Notes under the pieces: model-generated
What the model saw: the letters and a program-made list of their open reading frames with translations, nothing else
Database searches by the model: none
What the model was told of the DNA's origin: nothing
Shown: positions 43,182 through 53,647 of the stretch, piece after piece
How the letters are laid out: each line of letters starts with the position of its first letter
Position numbering within the stretch: position 1 is the first letter of the stretch
Source of the DNA: Streptomyces sp. NBC_01431
Lineage (GTDB): Bacteria; Actinomycetota; Actinomycetes; Streptomycetales; Streptomycetaceae
Reading direction: 5' to 3'
DNA length: 64,000 bases
Assembly: GCF_036231355.1 (NCBI RefSeq)
Contig: NZ_CP109496.1
Location: forward strand, 2,480,001-2,544,000
Translations under genes and position numbers: made by a program

Positions 43182-44096
43182 GTGCCCGCGTCCATGCAAC
43201 GGGAAAAAGTACGCTTCGCCAGCGGCGACACCTCGTGCGCCGCATGGCACTATCCGGGTTCCAACGGCGGCTGCGTGATCATGGCCGGCGGAACCTCGGT
43301 GACCAAGGAACCGGCCTCGGACCTGTTCGCCGCACGGTTCAACGACGCCGGTTTCGCCGTCCTCGCCTTCGACCACCGGCGGTTCGGGGAGAGCGGGGGC
43401 GCTCCGCGCCAGATCGTCCGCTTCGACGAGCAGATCGCCGACTGGCACGCCGCGATCGACTACGCGGCCACGCTGCCCGACGTCGACCCGGACCGGATCG
43501 CGGCCTGGGGCTTCTCGCTCGCGGGCGGCCACCTCTTCCAGGTCGCGGCCGACCACCCGCGACTGGCCTGCGCCATCGCACAGACCCCGCTGGTCGACGG
43601 CCGCGCGGTCGCTCCCCACGCGCTGCGCGCCATGACGCCGCTCGCGCTGCTGCGGCTCTTCGGCCGGGGCGTCGCGGACGCGGTCGGGGGCCTGGCCGGA
43701 CGTCCGCCGCTCCTGGTCCCGACAGCCGGAGTGCGCGGCGCCGTCGCCTCGCTCACCACGCCCGACGCCATGGACGCCGACCGGGCCCTCGATCCCGACC
43801 GCCGCCACACCACCTGGGAGCAGACGGTCGCGGCTCGGATCGCCCTGCGGATCGGCGGGTACCGGCCCGGCCGCCATGCCGGTCGGATCCGGTGCCCGCT
43901 CCTCGTGGTCGTCTGCGACCAGGACCAGAGCGTGCTGCCCGGTCCCGCCGTCCGCGCGGCCCACGACGCCCCCCGCTCCGAGGTGGTCCACCTGACGGGC
44001 CGCCATTACGCCCCGTTCCTCGAATCACACGAGCAGGCCGTCAGCGCGGAGATCTCGTTCCTGCACAGGCATCTGGCTCCCCGCCCCCCGCGATGA
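43182..44096 (+). CDS. Alpha/beta hydrolase (dienelactone-hydrolase-like)
   Basis: A 304-residue hydrolase-fold protein. GGTSVTKEPASDLFAARFNDAGFAV and DHRRFGESGGAPRQ (about 62-75) are typical of the small peptidase/esterase group with an N-terminal Arg-rich loop. The nucleophile elbow reads AAWGFSLAGGHLFQVA with the serine near 115. The late CDQDQSVLPG and LTGRHYAPF stretches carry the probable Asp and His. The GTG is preferred because GGAGG lies five bases upstream; the ATG four codons later would be 17 bases away. Divergent from the two-unit Lrp gene and convergent with a TetR gene. Substrate unknown. Confidence 0.86.
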   Translation: MPASMQREKVRFASGDTSCAAWHYPGSNGGCVIMAGGTSVTKEPASDLFAARFNDAGFAVLAFDHRRFGESGGAPRQIVRFDEQIADWHAAIDYAATLPDVDPDRIAAWGFSLAGGHLFQVAADHPRLACAIAQTPLVDGRAVAPHALRAMTPLALLRLFGRGVADAVGGLAGRPPLLVPTAGVRGAVASLTTPDAMDADRALDPDRRHTTWEQTVAARIALRIGGYRPGRHAGRIRCPLLVVVCDQDQSVLPGPAVRAAHDAPRSEVVHLTGRHYAPFLESHEQAVSAEISFLHRHLAPRPPR

Positions 44097-44108
44097 GGCG
44101 CCAGGAAC

Positions 44109-44699
44109 TCAGCTGTCGCTCCGGCCCCCGTCGATCCCCATGACGATCTTCAGGCCCTCGGTCAGGTCCCGCGCCGACGGCGCCGTTTCGGGGTCGACCA
44201 TCCACTGGACCATCACCCCGGCGAGCAGCGCCTGACAGAACGTGCCGGCCAGGCGCGCCCGCTCGGCGTCGGCTTCCTGGTCCAGGCCGAGGAACCCCTC
44301 GGCAAGCCCCTTGCGGCCCTCCAACTGCGGCCCAGCCAGGGCCTGTTGGAGCTCGGGGTCACTGTCCAGGCGGGAGACGATCTCCATCTGGAGCTTCCAC
44401 ACCGGGCGGCTCTGCTCGTACGAGTCGATGACCTTCGCCCAGGCCCGCTCGAAGCGTTCCAGCGGCGGCAGGTCGGCGGGCGCGCGCTCGCCCGGCTCCT
44501 CGGCCACCGCGTCGCCCCACTCCTCGGTCAGCCTGAGGAAGGCCAGGTTGAGCAGGGCCTCCTTGGAACCGTAGTGGTAGCCGATGGAGGCGAGGTTGGT
44601 GCCGGACTCGGCGACGATGTCGCGGGCGGTGGTGCGGGCGTAGCCCTTGTCGAGGAGGCAGCGCTTGGCGCCTTCGAGCAGATCCTCACGGTGTCCCAT
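44109..44699 (-). CDS. TetR-family regulator
   Basis: A 196-residue TetR protein: HTH at about 7-50 (LLEGAKRCLLDKGYARTTARDIVAESGTNLASIGYHYGSKEALL), C-terminal domain with WKLQMEIVSRLDSDPELQQALAG. Two 12-bp palindromes lie about 20-50 bases upstream of its start, consistent with autoregulation. The adjacent serA gene on the same strand follows only 80 bases later in the upstream direction, but the regulator is unlikely to control it. The converging hydrolase may be a target. Ligand unknown. Confidence 0.9.
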   Translation of the reverse strand: MGHREDLLEGAKRCLLDKGYARTTARDIVAESGTNLASIGYHYGSKEALLNLAFLRLTEEWGDAVAEEPGERAPADLPPLERFERAWAKVIDSYEQSRPVWKLQMEIVSRLDSDPELQQALAGPQLEGRKGLAEGFLGLDQEADAERARLAGTFCQALLAGVMVQWMVDPETAPSARDLTEGLKIVMGIDGGRSDS

Positions 44700-44721
44700 G
44701 ACAGCAGCGTACCCGGCATCC

Positions 44722-44746
44722 AGACATTCGTCTAAGACAAACGTCT
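44722..44746. promoter_or_regulatory. Tandem palindromes AGAC-N4-GTCT upstream of TetR
   Basis: AGACATTCGTCT and AGACAAACGTCT lie one base apart, 13-bp centre to centre. Each is a perfect AGAC/GTCT palindrome. The pair is a strong candidate for the binding site of the TetR protein encoded 22 bases downstream. Confidence 0.7.
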
Positions 44747-44779
44747 AGAGGCCGGGTACGGGAGCGCCGGACCGGAAGG

Positions 44780-46384
44780 TCAGTCGGTGAGGTTCACCGA
44801 GCGGGCCGAGGTGGCGCCGATCTCGGCGGCCACCTCGTTCAGCACGTTCTGCGGAATGGTGTCGTCCACGGTCAGCACGGCGAGCGCCTCGCCGCCCTCC
44901 TCCGCGCGCGCCACCTGCATGCCCGCGATGTTGAGCCCGGCCTCACCGAGGACCCGGCCGACGGTGCCGACGATGCCGGGACGGTCCTCGTAGCGGAGCA
45001 CGATCATGTGGTCGGCGAGCGCCAGGTCCACGTCGTACTCGCCGATCGCCACGACCTTCTGGAGGTTCTTGGGGCCGGCCAGGGTGCCGGAGACCGCGAC
45101 CTCCTCGCCGCCCGAGAGGGTGCCGCGCACGGTGACCACGTTGCGGTGGTCCGGGGACTCGCTGGAGGTGGTCAGCCGGACCTCGACGCCGCGCTCCTGC
45201 GCGAACAGCGGGGCGTTCACATAGGAGACCGTCTCGTCGACGACATCCTCGAACACGCCCTTGAGCGCGGAGAGTTCGAGCACCTTGACGTCGTGCTGGG
45301 TGATCTCGCCGTACACCTCGACGTCGAGCCGGACCGCGACCTCGCCCGCGAGCGCGGTGAAGATGCGGCCCAGGCGCTCGGCGAGCGGCAGGCCGGGCTT
45401 CACGTCCTCGGCGATCACGCCGCCCTGGACGTTGACCGCGTCCGGCACCAACTCGCCCGCCAGCGCCAGGCGTACGGACTTGGCGACGGCGATGCCCGCC
45501 TTCTCCTGGGCCTCGTCGGTGGAGGCGCCCAGGTGCGGGGTGCAGACGACCTGGTCGAGCTCGAACAGCGGGGAGTCCGTGCAGGGCTCCTTCGCGTACA
45601 CGTCCAGACCGGCGCCCGCGACGCGGCCCTCCTTGAGGGCGGAGTACAGCGCGGCCTCGTCCACGATGCCGCCGCGCGCCGCGTTCACGATCCGCACGTG
45701 CGGCTGCACCTTGTGCAGCGCCTCGTCGCCGATCAGGCCGAGCGTCTCGGGGGTCTTGGGCAGGTGCACGGTGATGAAGTCGGAGACTTCGAGCAGCTCG
45801 TCGAGGCTGAGGAGCTTGACGCCCATCTGGGCCGCGCGGGCGGGCTGCACATAGGGGTCGTACGCGACGATCTTCATGCCGAAGGCCGACATGCGCTGCG
45901 CGACCAGGACACCGATGCGGCCGAGGCCCACGACGCCGAGGGTCTTCTCGCTCAGCTCGACGCCGGTGTACTTGCTCCGCTTCCACTCGCCGTTCTTCAG
46001 CGCGGTGTTGGCCTGCGGAATGTTGCGAGCGGTGGCGACCAGGAGGCCGCAGGCGAGCTCGGCGGCGGTGACGATGTTGGAGGTCGGGGCGTTCACGACC
46101 ATCACGCCGGCCTTGGTGGCGGCGGACACGTCCACGTTGTCGAGGCCGACGCCCGCACGGGCGACGACCCGCAGCTTCTTGGCGGCGGCGACGGCCTCCG
46201 CGTCGAGCTTGGTGGCCGAGCGGATCAGGATCGCGTCGACATCGGCGATGGCGGGCAGCAGTTCGGCGCGGTCGGCCCCGTTGCAGTGCCGGATCTCGAA
46301 GTCCGGCCCGAGGGCGTCGACGGTGGCGGGCGACAGCTCTTCAGCGATGAGTACGACGGGTTTGTGGGTAGTCGCAGTGCTCAC
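44780..46384 (-). CDS. serA: D-3-phosphoglycerate dehydrogenase
   Basis: A 534-residue long-type (type I) SerA oxidising 3-phosphoglycerate in serine synthesis. The N-terminal catalytic unit (1-320) shows VVARAGVGLDNVDV, the NAD Rossmann motif GVVGLGRIGVLVAQR (about 145-159), ARGGIVDEAAL with the substrate Arg, and the TPHLGAST His region. Residues about 325-450 form the ASB domain (GGEEVAVSGTLAG) and the last 75 residues an ACT regulatory domain (MIVLRYEDRPGIVGTVGRVLGEAGLNIAGMQV), which senses serine. GTG is chosen because AGGA lies five bases upstream. It is transcribed from 240 bases downstream of ilvC, with a terminator between. Confidence 0.94.
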   Translation of the reverse strand: MSTATTHKPVVLIAEELSPATVDALGPDFEIRHCNGADRAELLPAIADVDAILIRSATKLDAEAVAAAKKLRVVARAGVGLDNVDVSAATKAGVMVVNAPTSNIVTAAELACGLLVATARNIPQANTALKNGEWKRSKYTGVELSEKTLGVVGLGRIGVLVAQRMSAFGMKIVAYDPYVQPARAAQMGVKLLSLDELLEVSDFITVHLPKTPETLGLIGDEALHKVQPHVRIVNAARGGIVDEAALYSALKEGRVAGAGLDVYAKEPCTDSPLFELDQVVCTPHLGASTDEAQEKAGIAVAKSVRLALAGELVPDAVNVQGGVIAEDVKPGLPLAERLGRIFTALAGEVAVRLDVEVYGEITQHDVKVLELSALKGVFEDVVDETVSYVNAPLFAQERGVEVRLTTSSESPDHRNVVTVRGTLSGGEEVAVSGTLAGPKNLQKVVAIGEYDVDLALADHMIVLRYEDRPGIVGTVGRVLGEAGLNIAGMQVARAEEGGEALAVLTVDDTIPQNVLNEVAAEIGATSARSVNLTD

Positions 46385-46582
46385 GTGGGTCCTCACTGAA
46401 TCCTTTGCGGACGGCCGTCCCGACGGCCGCAGGCGGTGGAGGGGCTAGCCGCGTGGAAGACGCACGACGCTGTGGGCCTGACGCGTTGGTGTTGCGAGCA
46501 GTCTAGTGCCGCTCTCCGGATGATTCTCCGCCATCGCGGAAGGATCACCCGGGGGTGCTTGGACGTGGTGTCCATGAAGCGA

Positions 46583-46611
46583 GGGGGGCCGGACGGTGCG
46601 TCCGGCCCCCC
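46583..46611 (-). terminator. Terminator after ilvC
   Basis: GGGGGGCCGGA and TCCGGCCCCCC make a perfect 11-bp stem 13 bases after the ilvC stop, ending the ilvBNC operon before serA. Confidence 0.85.
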
Positions 46612-46624
46612 TGGCCCATAAGGC

Positions 46625-48263
<1,639 letters not shown>

Positions 48264-48289
48264 GAGCCTCTTACCTCTTCCTACAGCTC

Positions 48290-50158
48290 TCAGTCGTCTT
48301 CGTTGTCGCCGAAGTCCGGGCGGACTCCGCGGGCGGCCATGACCTCGTCGTTGGAGGTGCCGGCGGCGACCATCGGCCACACCTGGGCGTCCTCGTGGAC
48401 GATGAAGTCGATCACGACGGGGCGGTCGTTGATGGAGTTGGCCTCCTCGATCGCCTTGTCGAGGTCCTCGGGGCGCTCGCAGCGGATCGCGTAACAGCCC
48501 ATCGCCTCGGACAACTTGACGAAGTCCGGGACGCGGGTGCCGCCGCTGGGCTTGCCCTGCTCGGCGACGCCGTCCCCCGGGCCGGAGTGCAGCACGGTGT
48601 TGGAGTAGCGCTGGTTGTAGAACAGGGTCTGCCACTGGCGGACCATCCCGAGCGCGCCGTTGTTGATGATGGCGACCTTGATCGGGATGTTGTTGAGCGC
48701 GCAGGTGGTCAGTTCCTGGTTGGTCATCTGGAAGCAGCCGTCGCCGTCGATCGCCCAGACCATGCGGTCCGGCTGGCCGGCCTTGGCGCCCATCGCGGCC
48801 GGGACCGCGTAGCCCATCGTTCCGGCGCCGCCGGAGTTCAGCCAGGTGGCGGGGCGCTCGTAGTTGATGAAGTGGGCGGCCCACATCTGGTGCTGGCCCA
48901 CCCCCGCCGCGTAGATGGTGTCGGCGTCCGCGAGCTCACCGATGCGCTGGATGACGCGCTGCGGGGACAGCGTTCCGTCGTGCGGCTCGTCGTAGCCCAG
49001 CGGGTAGGTCTCGCGCCAGCGGTTGAGGTCCTTCCACCAGGCGGTGTAGTCGCCCTTGTGGCCCTCGGAGTACTCGGCCTGGACGGCCTGCACCAGGTCG
49101 GCGATGACCTCGCGGGCGTCGCCCACGATCGGGACGTCGACCTCGCGGTTCTTGCCGATCTCGGCCGGGTCGATATCCGCGTGGATGACCTGGGCGTACG
49201 GCGCGAAGCTGTCCAGCTTGCCGGTCACGCGGTCGTCGAAGCGGGTGCCGAGCGCGATGAGCAGGTCCGACTTCTGCAGTGCGGTGACGGCGGTGACCGC
49301 ACCGTGCATGCCGGGCATTCCCACGTGCAGCGGGTGGCTGTCGGGGAAGGCGCCGAGCGCCATCAGGGTGGTGGTGACGGGCGCTCCGGTCAGCTCCGCG
49401 AGAACCTTCAGCTCGGCGGTCGCGCCCGCCTTCAGGACACCGCCGCCGACGTACAGGACCGGACGCTTGGCCCCCACGATCAGCTTGGCGGCCTCGCGGA
49501 TCTGCTTGGCGTGCGGCTTGGTGACCGGCCGGTAGCCCGGCAGGTCGGTCCCCGGCGGCCACGAGAACGTGGTCTGGGCCTGGAGGGCGTCCTTGGCGAT
49601 GTCGACCAGGACCGGACCCGGCCGTCCCGTGGAGGCGATGTGGAAGGCCTCGGCGATGGTCCGCGGGATGTCCTCGGCCTTGGTGACCAGGAAGTTGTGC
49701 TTGGTGATCGGCATCGTGATGCCGCAGATGTCCGCCTCCTGGAAGGCGTCCGTACCGATCGCCTTGGACGCGACCTGGCCGGTGATCGCGACCAGCGGCA
49801 CCGAGTCCATGTGGGCGTCCGCGATCGGGGTGACCAGGTTGGTGGCACCCGGACCCGAGGTCGCCATGCACACGCCGACCTTGCCGGTGGCCTGCGCGTA
49901 ACCGGTGGCCGCGTGACCCGCGCCCTGCTCGTGCCGGACCAGGACGTGACGGACCCGGGTGGAGTCCATCATCGGGTCGTACGCCGGGAGGATGGCGCCG
50001 CCGGGGATCCCGAACACGACCTCCGCCCCGACCTCCTCGAGAGAACGGATGAGGGACTTCGCGCCCGTGACGTGCTCAACGGTCGCGGACTGGTGTCCGC
50101 CGTTACGGGGCCGCGGCTGCGGATGGTGGGCCCCGGTGGCCTGCTCGGTCATCGGCAT
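48290..50158 (-). CDS. ilvB: Acetolactate synthase large catalytic subunit
   Basis: A 622-residue TPP- and FAD-dependent enzyme catalysing the first common step of Val, Leu and Ile synthesis. [18 protein letters not shown] (about 43-60) is the N-terminal element, and [19 protein letters not shown] holds the TPP-activating Glu. Middle FAD/dimer region: [36 protein letters not shown]. The thiamine motif is [12 protein letters not shown] followed by [12 protein letters not shown]. The C-terminal [18 protein letters not shown] matches bacterial ALS. Two ATGs lie two codons apart; the second (50152) fits the weak ribosome site as well. Expression is probably controlled by the leader-peptide attenuator just upstream. 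Confidence 0.96.
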   Translation of the reverse strand: MPMTEQATGAHHPQPRPRNGGHQSATVEHVTGAKSLIRSLEEVGAEVVFGIPGGAILPAYDPMMDSTRVRHVLVRHEQGAGHAATGYAQATGKVGVCMATSGPGATNLVTPIADAHMDSVPLVAITGQVASKAIGTDAFQEADICGITMPITKHNFLVTKAEDIPRTIAEAFHIASTGRPGPVLVDIAKDALQAQTTFSWPPGTDLPGYRPVTKPHAKQIREAAKLIVGAKRPVLYVGGGVLKAGATAELKVLAELTGAPVTTTLMALGAFPDSHPLHVGMPGMHGAVTAVTALQKSDLLIALGTRFDDRVTGKLDSFAPYAQVIHADIDPAEIGKNREVDVPIVGDAREVIADLVQAVQAEYSEGHKGDYTAWWKDLNRWRETYPLGYDEPHDGTLSPQRVIQRIGELADADTIYAAGVGQHQMWAAHFINYERPATWLNSGGAGTMGYAVPAAMGAKAGQPDRMVWAIDGDGCFQMTNQELTTCALNNIPIKVAIINNGALGMVRQWQTLFYNQRYSNTVLHSGPGDGVAEQGKPSGGTRVPDFVKLSEAMGCYAIRCERPEDLDKAIEEANSINDRPVVIDFIVHEDAQVWPMVAAGTSNDEVMAARGVRPDFGDNEDD

Positions 50159-50233
50159 TCTCTTCTCGAAGCTGAGGGTTTTTGCGGTGGTTTAGTCGAG
50201 ATCGCGGTAGTGCTTGAGGGGTGCCAGTGCAAC

Positions 50234-50267
50234 AAAAAACCCCTCGTGCCGTGAGGCAAGCGAGGGG
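50234..50267 (-). terminator. ilvB attenuator terminator
   Basis: CCCCTCG and CGAGGGG with an inner GCC/GGC pair, followed on the minus strand by a run of six T, lie 75 bases before ilvB. The 10 bases that abut it (50268-50277) are perfectly complementary to 50314-50323 in the leader ORF, so the two structures sit back to back. A further hairpin GCGGAGCCC/GGGCTCCGC (50287-50308) nests between. Confidence 0.85.
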
Positions 50268-50309
50268 AGCGCGTCGGGTGCGGTCTGCGGAGCCCGCAAG
50301 GGCTCCGCT

Positions 50310-50351
50310 TCAGCCGACGCGCTTTCCAAGTACGAGAATTCGGGTGCGCAT
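50310..50351 (-). CDS. ilvB leader peptide
   Basis: The 13-residue ORF encodes MRTRILVLGKRVG, with consecutive Ile-Leu-Val-Leu codons, all three end-products of the pathway. This is the hallmark of branched-chain attenuation. A promoter TTGACA (50383-50388), 18 bases, GAGGGT (50359-50364) would start transcription at or within a base or two of the ATG, so the peptide is probably translated leaderless. The -35 element overlaps the stop codon of the upstream cdgC gene. Confidence 0.85.
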   Translation of the reverse strand: MRTRILVLGKRVG

Positions 50352-50358
50352 GGCATTG

Positions 50359-50388
50359 ACCCTCCCCCCGGCGCGCAGGTGGTGTCAA
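50359..50388 (-). promoter_or_regulatory. ilvB promoter
   Basis: On the minus strand: TTGACA, an 18-base spacer and GAGGGT, close to the TAGRRT-type -10 pattern of Streptomyces. The spacing places the start site at the leader-peptide ATG. Confidence 0.6.
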
Positions 50389-53261
50389 GTAGGTGGGACG
50401 GGCGTCTCAGTATTTGAACCCAACAGGGGCCTGCTCCGGCCACTGAGCACGGGGAGCGCCACCCCGCCGGGGACCGGGAACTCGCCGCGCACCAGAGCGC
50501 GCCGCAGCCGGTACTCGTCAAGGGGCCCGGAGAACGCCATGCCCTGCCCATGCGTACACCCCATGGCCCGCAGTGCCAAGACCTGCTCGGGCACGTCCAG
50601 GCCGTCGGCCACCGACTGCATGCCGAGATCGCAGGCGATCCGCAGCAGCCCCGCGGTGATCTTGTGCAGCCTGGCCGATTCCACGACGCCCTCGACCAGA
50701 CCCCTGTCCAGTTTCAGTACGTCGATGGGGAGCCGGCGCAGCGCGTTGATCGCCGCGTAGCCGCTTCCGAAGCCGTCGAGCGCGATCCGTACGCCGAGCC
50801 TGCGCAGGCCCACCAGACGTCGCTCCAGCTCGTCGAAGGAGATCCTCGGATCGCTGTCGGCGAGTTCGATGATCAGGGCGCCGGACGGCAGTCCGTGCCT
50901 GGTCAGGAGGGCTTCGAGGGAACCGAGCGGCATGGACTTGTCGAGCAGCCGCCGGGCCGAGAGGCGCACCGACACCGGGGCGTCGTGGCCCGCGCGCAGA
51001 CGTTCGGCGGCCTGCCCGACGGCCTCTTCGAGCAGCCAGCGGCCGAGCTCGGCGGCGCGCTCGCTCTCGTCGGCGACCCGTAGGAATTCGGCCGGGGTGA
51101 ACAGGATGCCCTGAGCGGATCTCCACCTGGCCTGGGCCGCGACGGCGGACACCTCGCCGGTGGTGAGGTCGACCACCGGCTGGTGCAGAACGGCGAATTC
51201 TCCCTCGTTCAGGGCGGTACGCAGCCGGGCCGCGAGCTCCGTTTTATGGACGACCTCGGCCTGCATCTGCGGGGCGTACAGCTCGACCCGGTTCTTGCCG
51301 CCCTTCTTGGCGCGGTACATCGCGAGGTCGGCGTTGCGCAGCAGTTCCCCCGCCCCGACACCGGGATCGGCGAAGGCGACCCCGATGGAGGCCGCGACCC
51401 GCACCTCGTTGCCGTCGATCTGGTACGGCTGCGACAGGGTCAGGCGCAGCCGGTCGGCGATCTCGCCGACCTGGAACTCGCGGGCGGCGCGGTCGCGGGT
51501 GCCGTCGCCGAGGATCAGGGCGGCGAACTCGTCGCCGCCGAGCCGGGCCGCGGTGTCCCCGGCCCGTACGGACTCGTGGAGCCTGCGGGCGGCCTGGATG
51601 AGCAGTTCGTCACCGGCCTGGTGGCCGATGGTGTCGTTGACCTGTTTGAAGCCGTCGAGGTCGATGAAGAGCACGGCGGTGCCGGGGTCGGTGGTGCGCC
51701 GGCCGCCGAGCGCCTTGCGCACCCGCTTGGTGAACAGGGCGCGGTTGGGCAGGTCGGTGAGCGGGTCGTGCTCGGCGTTGTGCTCCAACTGCGCCTGTAG
51801 GCGCACCCGTTCGGTCACGTCGCGGCTGTTGAGGATGAGCCCGCCCTGGTGGCGGTTGACAGTCGACTCCACGTTGAGCCACTCGCCGGTCCCCGACTTG
51901 AAGCGGCACTCGATCCGTGTCGTGGGCTCCTCGGCGGGCGGCGCCGCCAGGAATCGGCGTACCTCGTGCACCACCGGGCCCAGATCCTCGGGATGGATGA
52001 GGGAGGCCAGCTCGGACCCGACCAGTTCCTCCGCGTCCCGTCCGTAGACGCCCGCGGCGGCCGGACTGACGTACCGCAGTATCCCGGTGGGGGCGGCGAT
52101 CATGATGACGTCGCTGGAGCCCTGCACCAGGGACCGGAAGTGGTTCTCCTTCTGGGCCAGTTCATGGGTGAGCGCGATGTTGTCGAGCAGCATGATGCCC
52201 TGGCGGACCACCAGGGCCAGCACGACGGTGCAACCGGTGAAGACGACCACGCGGTCGACCCGTCGGCCCTCGATGACGTTGTAGAGGATCCCCAGGGTGC
52301 AGACGGCCGCCGCGAGGTACGGCGTGAGCGCGGCGAGCGAGCTCGCGAGGGGGCGGGTCACCGGCAGGGCGGGCGAGCGGCCGGCGGCGCCTGGCGGGCG
52401 CACGGCCCGCGGCACGGCGACCGGCTGGTGGGGCGGGCCCGCAGGAACCCTGCGGGCGCCCCAGGGCGCGTACGCGAGCAGCAGTGACCCGGCGAACCAG
52501 CCCGCGTCCAGGAGTTGCCCCGAGCGGTAGTGCTCGCGCAGCAGCGGGGAGGTGAACAGCGCGTCGCACAGCACGGTCAGGGCGAGCGCCGCGATCGCGG
52601 TGTTCACCGCCGACCGGTTGGCCGATGAGCGCCGGAAGTGCAGCGCGAGCACCATGCTGACCAGCACGATGTCGAGCAGTGGGTAGGCGAGCGCCAGCGC
52701 GGCGTGCGCGGTGCTCTCGCCCGCGCCCTCCATGTGTGCGGTGTGCGCGAGTGCCAGACTCCAGGACAGCGTGAGCAGCGAGCCGCCGATCAGCCAGGAG
52801 TCGAGCGCGAGGCAGACCCAACCCGCCCTGGTCACCGGGCGCTTGGCGAGCACCAGCAGTCCGACGATGGCGGGCGGCGCGAAGCAGAGGAAGAAGAAGT
52901 CGGCGAAGGACGGGGTGGGCGGCACGCCGCGCCGGAGCACCACCTCGTACCACCCCCACACGCCGTTGCCGCAGGCGGCCATGGCGGAGGACAGCGAGAA
53001 CAGCAACCAGGCGGGCCGGAAACTGCTCTCGCTCCGGCCCGCTCCGCCCCGTGCGTACAGGAAGCAGGAGACCGCGGCGATCAGCGCGGCACAGCATAGG
53101 CCGAAGTCGCCCATGATCAGGGCGAGTTCATCGGAGCCCCAGCCGAGGAACGCGCCGGTGCCGTATCCGGCGCAGATGAGGGCGAGCACGAGCTGGGACA
53201 TCATCCCGGCTCCGCTGCCGTCCATCGCAGGCCGGCCGAGGATCGCCCCCGGCGCGCTCAC
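50385..53261 (-). CDS. cdgC: Composite PAS-GGDEF-EAL membrane protein (CdgC type)
   Basis: A 958-residue c-di-GMP protein. About nine hydrophobic segments fill residues 20-360 (for example LVLALICAGYGTGAFLGW), then a PAS domain (about 375-485, VSPAAAGVYGRDAEELVG), a GGDEF domain (495-665) and an EAL-type domain (670-925). GGDEF is intact at 575-579, with the inhibitory site RxxD (R566, D569) at the exact five-residue distance. The EAL domain is degenerate: AAQ replaces EAL at 708-710, DG replaces DD at 829-830, and the Asn of the N-x-S strand is Arg766. So it should be a diguanylate cyclase with a non-catalytic EAL domain. GTG start (VSAPGAIL) chosen for GGAG eight bases upstream. Orthologues affect Streptomyces development. 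Confidence 0.9.
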   Translation of the reverse strand: MSAPGAILGRPAMDGSGAGMMSQLVLALICAGYGTGAFLGWGSDELALIMGDFGLCCAALIAAVSCFLYARGGAGRSESSFRPAWLLFSLSSAMAACGNGVWGWYEVVLRRGVPPTPSFADFFFLCFAPPAIVGLLVLAKRPVTRAGWVCLALDSWLIGGSLLTLSWSLALAHTAHMEGAGESTAHAALALAYPLLDIVLVSMVLALHFRRSSANRSAVNTAIAALALTVLCDALFTSPLLREHYRSGQLLDAGWFAGSLLLAYAPWGARRVPAGPPHQPVAVPRAVRPPGAAGRSPALPVTRPLASSLAALTPYLAAAVCTLGILYNVIEGRRVDRVVVFTGCTVVLALVVRQGIMLLDNIALTHELAQKENHFRSLVQGSSDVIMIAAPTGILRYVSPAAAGVYGRDAEELVGSELASLIHPEDLGPVVHEVRRFLAAPPAEEPTTRIECRFKSGTGEWLNVESTVNRHQGGLILNSRDVTERVRLQAQLEHNAEHDPLTDLPNRALFTKRVRKALGGRRTTDPGTAVLFIDLDGFKQVNDTIGHQAGDELLIQAARRLHESVRAGDTAARLGGDEFAALILGDGTRDRAAREFQVGEIADRLRLTLSQPYQIDGNEVRVAASIGVAFADPGVGAGELLRNADLAMYRAKKGGKNRVELYAPQMQAEVVHKTELAARLRTALNEGEFAVLHQPVVDLTTGEVSAVAAQARWRSAQGILFTPAEFLRVADESERAAELGRWLLEEAVGQAAERLRAGHDAPVSVRLSARRLLDKSMPLGSLEALLTRHGLPSGALIIELADSDPRISFDELERRLVGLRRLGVRIALDGFGSGYAAINALRRLPIDVLKLDRGLVEGVVESARLHKITAGLLRIACDLGMQSVADGLDVPEQVLALRAMGCTHGQGMAFSGPLDEYRLRRALVRGEFPVPGGVALPVLSGRSRPLLGSNTETPVPPT

Positions 53262-53647
53262 CGGACCGCTCCGTACCACCGGGCCGGTGCCCGGCCCGCG
53301 CTCGTGCGGGAGCCGGTGCCACGGGCCCACGGGGCGTACTCCTGGATGGTGTTCACGCCTGCGCCGCTTATCGCTGTGGCGTTCGTCGCTCCACCGCGGT
53401 GACATGCTGCGCGATGAGCGCGGCCGGGTTGCCGCAGGCCGCTCCACCGCGTCGGATCGTTCGTCCATTGGCCGTGCATCACCCGTCGCCCCCCTCGCAG
53501 TGATCGCTCCCCCGCGCCGCAGACACCCGGCGCAGCCCCCGGTCGGGACGATACACCAGTCTCGTCACTCAGGGACATAGCCCTTCTACGCTCAGTGACG
53601 GTCCGGAGCCGACTCGGCACCGCACGCACCCGCGCTGCTCCGGAGCG
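53262..53647. other. Upstream region of cdgC, no gene seen
   Basis: 386 bases without a convincing coding region; possible longer cdgC starts in frame exist up to about 53468 but have no ribosome site. One inverted repeat (53563-53600) is listed. No clear promoter was found, and no exact BldD-type box was recognised by eye. Confidence 0.5.
53563..53600 (-). terminator. Inverted repeat beyond the hydroxyacid dehydrogenase stop
   Basis: CGTCACT and AGTGACG arms with inner GGG/CCC pairing lie about 50 bases after the stop of the dehydrogenase gene. It may be its terminator or a regulatory site for cdgC. Confidence 0.4.

Noticed and set aside
53262..53468. N-terminal extension of cdgC to an upstream start
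   Set aside because: The extra 69 residues are Arg/Pro/Gly-rich with no ribosome site; the GTG at 53261 has GGAG at good spacing and leads directly into the membrane region.
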